64,000 nucleotides of DNA, taken from the NCBI GenBank assembly GCA_013289715.1, contig JABCZJ010000007.1, positions 184,820 through 248,819 on the forward strand, read 5' to 3'. The translations under genes and the position numbers were made by a program. Under the pieces are notes generated by a model. That model did no database searches and was not told where the DNA came from. It saw only the letters and a list, made by a program, of their open reading frames with translations. Shown here piece after piece: positions 61,619-64,000 of the stretch; position 1 is the first letter of the stretch, and each line of letters starts with the position of its first letter. The stretch comes from Acidobacteriota bacterium. GTDB taxonomy: Bacteria > Acidobacteriota > Terriglobia > Acidiferrales > UBA7541.

Positions 61619-61755
61619 AGGGCGGCAATTCTACCGTGGCGACTGGCAATTGGTGAATCTCGAAATGCAGCGGGTAGGCGAAAGAGCGCGCAAGAATAGC
61701 AAATAGCAAGCCTGTGTACCGCTCAAAAGCACCGGATAGAAACAGGTTTCTTGTT

Positions 61756-61769
61756 ACTTGTGAACAAGT
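61756..61769. promoter_or_regulatory. 14-bp inverted repeat upstream of the M49-like gene
   Basis: ACTTGT-GA-ACAAGT is a perfect 6+2+6 inverted repeat about 140 bases upstream of the M49-like gene start on the minus strand, in an AT-rich stretch. It may be an operator; no regulator gene is close by. Confidence 0.3.
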
Positions 61770-61812
61770 TGTGATTTTTCGCGTTCGTTCATTTGTAACG
61801 AATAGAAATGGC

Positions 61813-62088
61813 GCGATTGGCGAGCCGTGATTCGCGAGCTACGCCGCAAGCTCCGAAATACTCGAAAAACCAGCGATTAGAAAATGTTTTCTCGTTTGTT
61901 GTGGGCGAGTTAGCTCGATTTCTAATACTTGACGACTAGCGATTAGAACTCCGTGAATGATGAGCAGTGATTGTGAGGCGGGGCGCAGGGGGCAAAATTG
62001 CGACGAAAAACTAGCGATTGATTTGGGTCGCTGGTGCTTATTTTCAATGGCTTGCGTGGGCTTTCGCTTATGGTTCGCTAGCGATTGG
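61813..62088. repeat. Five spaced GCGATT(A/G)G motifs
   Basis: GCGATT occurs at 61813, 61873, 61941, 62014 and 62081, at intervals of 60, 68, 73 and 67 bases. The last three copies share the longer context CTAGCGATT. The intervening sequences differ, so this is not a CRISPR array or a simple tandem repeat. The spacing near 70 bases is notable and unexplained. Confidence 0.4.
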
Positions 62089-62497
62089 TTTGGAGAGGGT
62101 GGGGTGGGCGCGACGAGCGTTGACCATGTATCCCCCTCGTTGTGACAAAATTAGCCCACGACTGAAGATAACGTTATCGGCACGGTATCGCAACAACAAA
62201 CAGCCGAACGAGCGCCCTCGCTCGGATACCAGCGGATCAAGTGCTCGCCAGAAAGGTACGGCAGCGCTGCGCGCCATCGTGTTTATGTCTTGGCGACGCC
62301 ACAGTTACAAAGATAGCTGCAGGCGTGGCGCAACGGCGGGCGGGTCTGAGACCCGACCCTACGGACGCAAGGCAATGACGAAGGCAACTGAGTTGCGGGA
62401 AGCGTTTTTGAAACCGAGAAGCAAACCGCCCATCAGGAGCTTGGCGTCCCCAGGAAACGGCCCTGCGTGCAGCGCCGGGCGACTGCAGCGGCAGGAG

Positions 62498-63697
62498 TCA
62501 TTGGGCGGAGCCGCCGAGCTGCTTCAGTTTCTGCTCGGCGCTCGCCTTGATGTCATCGCGGCGTGGCGCGCTGTCCGCTGTGTCCGAAGGCAAAAGTTCT
62601 AGCGCCTTCTGCGCATTCCGGCGCGCCAGATCTGTTTGTCCATCGGCGAGATAAGCGTCAGACAAACTATCGTAAACATTCGGCGAGCCGGGATAGACTG
62701 CCACATTCATTTCAAAAAGCGCAATCGCGCCCTCGATGTCGCCCGCAGCCAGACTTCCGTATCCCATCCGGTTCATTACCGCTTCCGAAAATAGTACGGC
62801 CTTGGGGTTAGCGCGCCGCGCGTCCGCGAACATCTGCTCGGCCTTGTGCAATCCGTCGGGCTCGTCGGCAAAGCTCAGAAAGCGGGATTCGGCGGACCAC
62901 GGCGCGAGCGTGTGGGTAGCGGGCGGAGCGGGCGAATTCCGCAGCGTCGCGTCGAACCATTCCACAATCGCCCCCGGCAATTCTTTGTGCGCGGCAAACA
63001 TCTCGACGCCGTGCCCGCCCACCGAATAGCGCACGAACTTGTTGGCAGGATCCGGCGAAAGATCGTAGATCCACTGCATGATCTCCACCACGCCGGGATC
63101 AGGATCGTCATCGGCCACAGCCATAAACAGCGGCAAATTCGGGGAATTGTGCAGGAACTGCCGCCCCGCGCGATCGGTGCTTTCCGACAGCAGCACTAAT
63201 GACTTCACCTCGGCATGCCGTCGTGCCAGCTGCACCGCTTGATTCACGCCGCAACTCGCTCCAGCGGCGCCCATCGCGTCTCGATTCACTCCCGGCTGCG
63301 ATTGTAGATACCGGAACGCAACGTCAACGTCCTGCGGCCATTGCTGATTCACAATTTGGTCGGCTTCCTGCGCCGACGACGCTCGGTCAGGGTTTTTGCC
63401 GCCACTTTCCCCATAGCCGCGGAAATCCAGGGTCAATACGTTCAGCCCCGCGGCAGCGAGTTGCTCGGCAAGACCGTCCCACACTTTGCGCTGGCGGTTG
63501 CACTGATGCAGCAGCAGAATGCCCGGCCCAGGCTGCGCCGCGCCGAAATACGTGGCCTTCAGAGTTATGCCGCCCGCCGCAGCCAGGTCCACGACGCGAG
63601 GCGCCAACGTTTGTTGCGCCGAGCCCGCCACAGGGAACACGACCGAAGCAAGCAGCGAGAAAAAAACAGTCCGGAACCAAGCGCAGCGGTAGATCAT
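62498..63697 (-). CDS. Exported alpha/beta hydrolase with C-terminal TPR-like region
   Basis: A 399-residue protein with a signal peptide (about 1-28, ending GSAQQ). The hydrolase domain has LLHQCNRQRKVWDGLAEQLA, the DFRGYGESGGKNPD turn and the nucleophile elbow GASCG (Ser in G-x-S-x-G). The catalytic histidine is probably in SVGGHGVEMF. The last ~110 residues form helical repeats (GDIEGAIALFEMNVAVYPGS, then LARRNAQKALELL), TPR-like. ATG 63697 follows GGGAGGTAGCC and matches the signal peptide. Confidence 0.88.
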   Translation of the reverse strand: MIYRCAWFRTVFFSLLASVVFPVAGSAQQTLAPRVVDLAAAGGITLKATYFGAAQPGPGILLLHQCNRQRKVWDGLAEQLAAAGLNVLTLDFRGYGESGGKNPDRASSAQEADQIVNQQWPQDVDVAFRYLQSQPGVNRDAMGAAGASCGVNQAVQLARRHAEVKSLVLLSESTDRAGRQFLHNSPNLPLFMAVADDDPDPGVVEIMQWIYDLSPDPANKFVRYSVGGHGVEMFAAHKELPGAIVEWFDATLRNSPAPPATHTLAPWSAESRFLSFADEPDGLHKAEQMFADARRANPKAVLFSEAVMNRMGYGSLAAGDIEGAIALFEMNVAVYPGSPNVYDSLSDAYLADGQTDLARRNAQKALELLPSDTADSAPRRDDIKASAEQKLKQLGGSAQ

Positions 63698-63709
63698 GGC
63701 TACCTCCCA

Positions 63710-63792
63710 AGAATCCCGTATTTTACACATCCTGAGAGGTGACTTCTCCGCCGCGTAAACGCGACGGCTTCTCAAACCACGCTTGCGATTAC
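63710..63792 (-). ncRNA. Probable omega-RNA / IS605-type right-end region
   Basis: Downstream of the tnpB stop, on the minus strand, an imperfect hairpin (arms 63748-63755 and 63760-63767, one mismatch, loop TAAA) is flanked by two GAGAAG copies. In IS200/IS605-type elements the right end carries such a hairpin, and the tnpB 3' end plus right end is transcribed as the omega-RNA scaffold. The guide would lie just outside the element, near 63710-63740. The exact ends are not defined by this sequence alone. Confidence 0.45.
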
Positions 63793-64000
63793 TTACGCTG
63801 CGTTACGGTTTGAAGGACTTATCCGAGCCCTTTGAAGAATAATTTGAGCACTAACTATATCACGCGGAGCAATCAGACCACACGCAGTGCAGACGTGTTC
63901 TCGGTCGGAGAGCGTCTTGCGCACTGTGGCTCCGCAGATGCATGTCTGACTCGTACCGCGAGGGTCTACCTTTATCAGATTGCGCCCAGCGTTTTCGGCT
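63793..64000 (-). mobile_element. tnpB: TnpB (IS200/IS605 family), 3' end only
   Basis: The last ~69 codons of a tnpB gene run off the right edge of the window. They encode AGRNLIKVDPRGTSQTCICG, a zinc-ribbon (CICG and CTACG) and PRDIVSAQIIL, where the aspartate matches the last RuvC catalytic residue. TnpB is the RNA-guided nuclease of IS200/IS605-type elements. The usual DRDxNAA form is degraded to PRDIVSA, although the aspartate remains. Whether the gene is intact cannot be judged because only the end is visible. Confidence 0.85.

Larger units (their letters stand above)
61619..62497. other. Gene-poor region with spaced GCGATT motifs
   Basis: About 880 bases, AT-richer than the surroundings between 61720 and 61960. 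No convincing reading frame. It holds five GCGATT(A/G)G copies at 61813, 61873, 61941, 62014 and 62081, a 14-base inverted repeat ACTTGTGAACAAGT at 61756-61769, and a GGGTCTGAGACCC palindrome near 62344-62356. The 3' half (62160-62497) looks like unremarkable intergenic sequence. Confidence 0.55.

Noticed and set aside
61813..62088. CRISPR array from repeated GCGATT
   Set aside because: The repeat is only about 8 bases, intervals vary from 60 to 73, and no cas genes are in view.

Overview
The window is a GC-rich, tightly packed bacterial chromosome segment with about 65 genes on both strands and no rRNA, tRNA or CRISPR array. The gene content suggests a Gram-negative, respiring soil-type bacterium, most likely an acidobacterium (inference). 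Supporting points are an ADP-heptose-type family 9 glycosyltransferase, MqnD of the futalosine menaquinone route, c-type cytochromes, cobalamin-dependent MetH, many GTG/TTG starts, and many small conserved proteins of the kind common in that phylum. No marker gene fixes the taxonomy.

Layout. 1-0.8 kb: end of a FtsX/MacB-type permease and its ATPase. 0.8-5 kb: DUF2283, DUF971, an APC permease with a USP-like tail, MscL. 5.2-9.4 kb: a redox/ABC cluster with a TlpA-CcmH-like fusion, an ABC-2 ATPase and permease, a short membrane ORF ending on a -1 slippery heptamer, and thioredoxin reductase in the shifted frame. 9.5-13.3 kb: proline dehydrogenase, O-methyltransferase, UPF0173 hydrolase, a second TlpA. 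13.3-19.4 kb: accessory, partly decaying region with two adjacent pseudogenes, a VOC protein, a metallothionein-like protein, a 7Fe ferredoxin, a SufT-like protein and a CuA-like cupredoxin. 19.5-26 kb: SulP transporter, DUF309, B3/B4 protein, GH57 glucanotransferase, Trm112-like protein, GT9. 26-31.6 kb: a minus-strand drug-efflux operon (aldo/keto reductase, TetR, HlyD, ABC ATPase, permease) behind a perfect 16-bp palindrome. 31.7-36 kb: Ddl, arginase, AsnRS, a TIM-barrel isomerase. 36.1-37.1 kb: three tandem 77-78 aa tail-anchored proteins of unknown function. 37.3-43 kb: a MetE-core protein, MetH, MqnD. 43.3-49.1 kb: hydrolase, SnoaL, BioY, a secreted pseudopilin-like protein, a degenerate receiver, DinB, a helical-domain/glutaredoxin fusion. 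49.4-52.7 kb: CysM, a JAMM peptidase, a sulfur carrier with a blocked GG tail and a MoeZ-type activating enzyme, followed by a CDGSH protein. 52.9-54.5 kb: diguanylate cyclase and PilZ protein. 55.2-57.6 kb: divergent Nramp-like transporter, small membrane protein and anchored cytochrome c. 57.6-61.6 kb: peroxiredoxin, a cysteine-pair protein with a small partner, a secreted protein and an M49-like metallopeptidase. 61.6-62.5 kb: gene-free stretch with spaced GCGATT motifs. 62.5-64 kb: a secreted alpha/beta hydrolase with TPR-like tail and the 3' end of an IS605-type tnpB with its right-end hairpin.

The most notable assemblies are the sulfur-carrier cysteine cluster, the possible frameshift that would tether thioredoxin reductase to the membrane, the tandem tail-anchored family, the Nramp/cytochrome c trio and the TnpB/omega-RNA end. 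All calls come from reading the sequence and translations without database searches.
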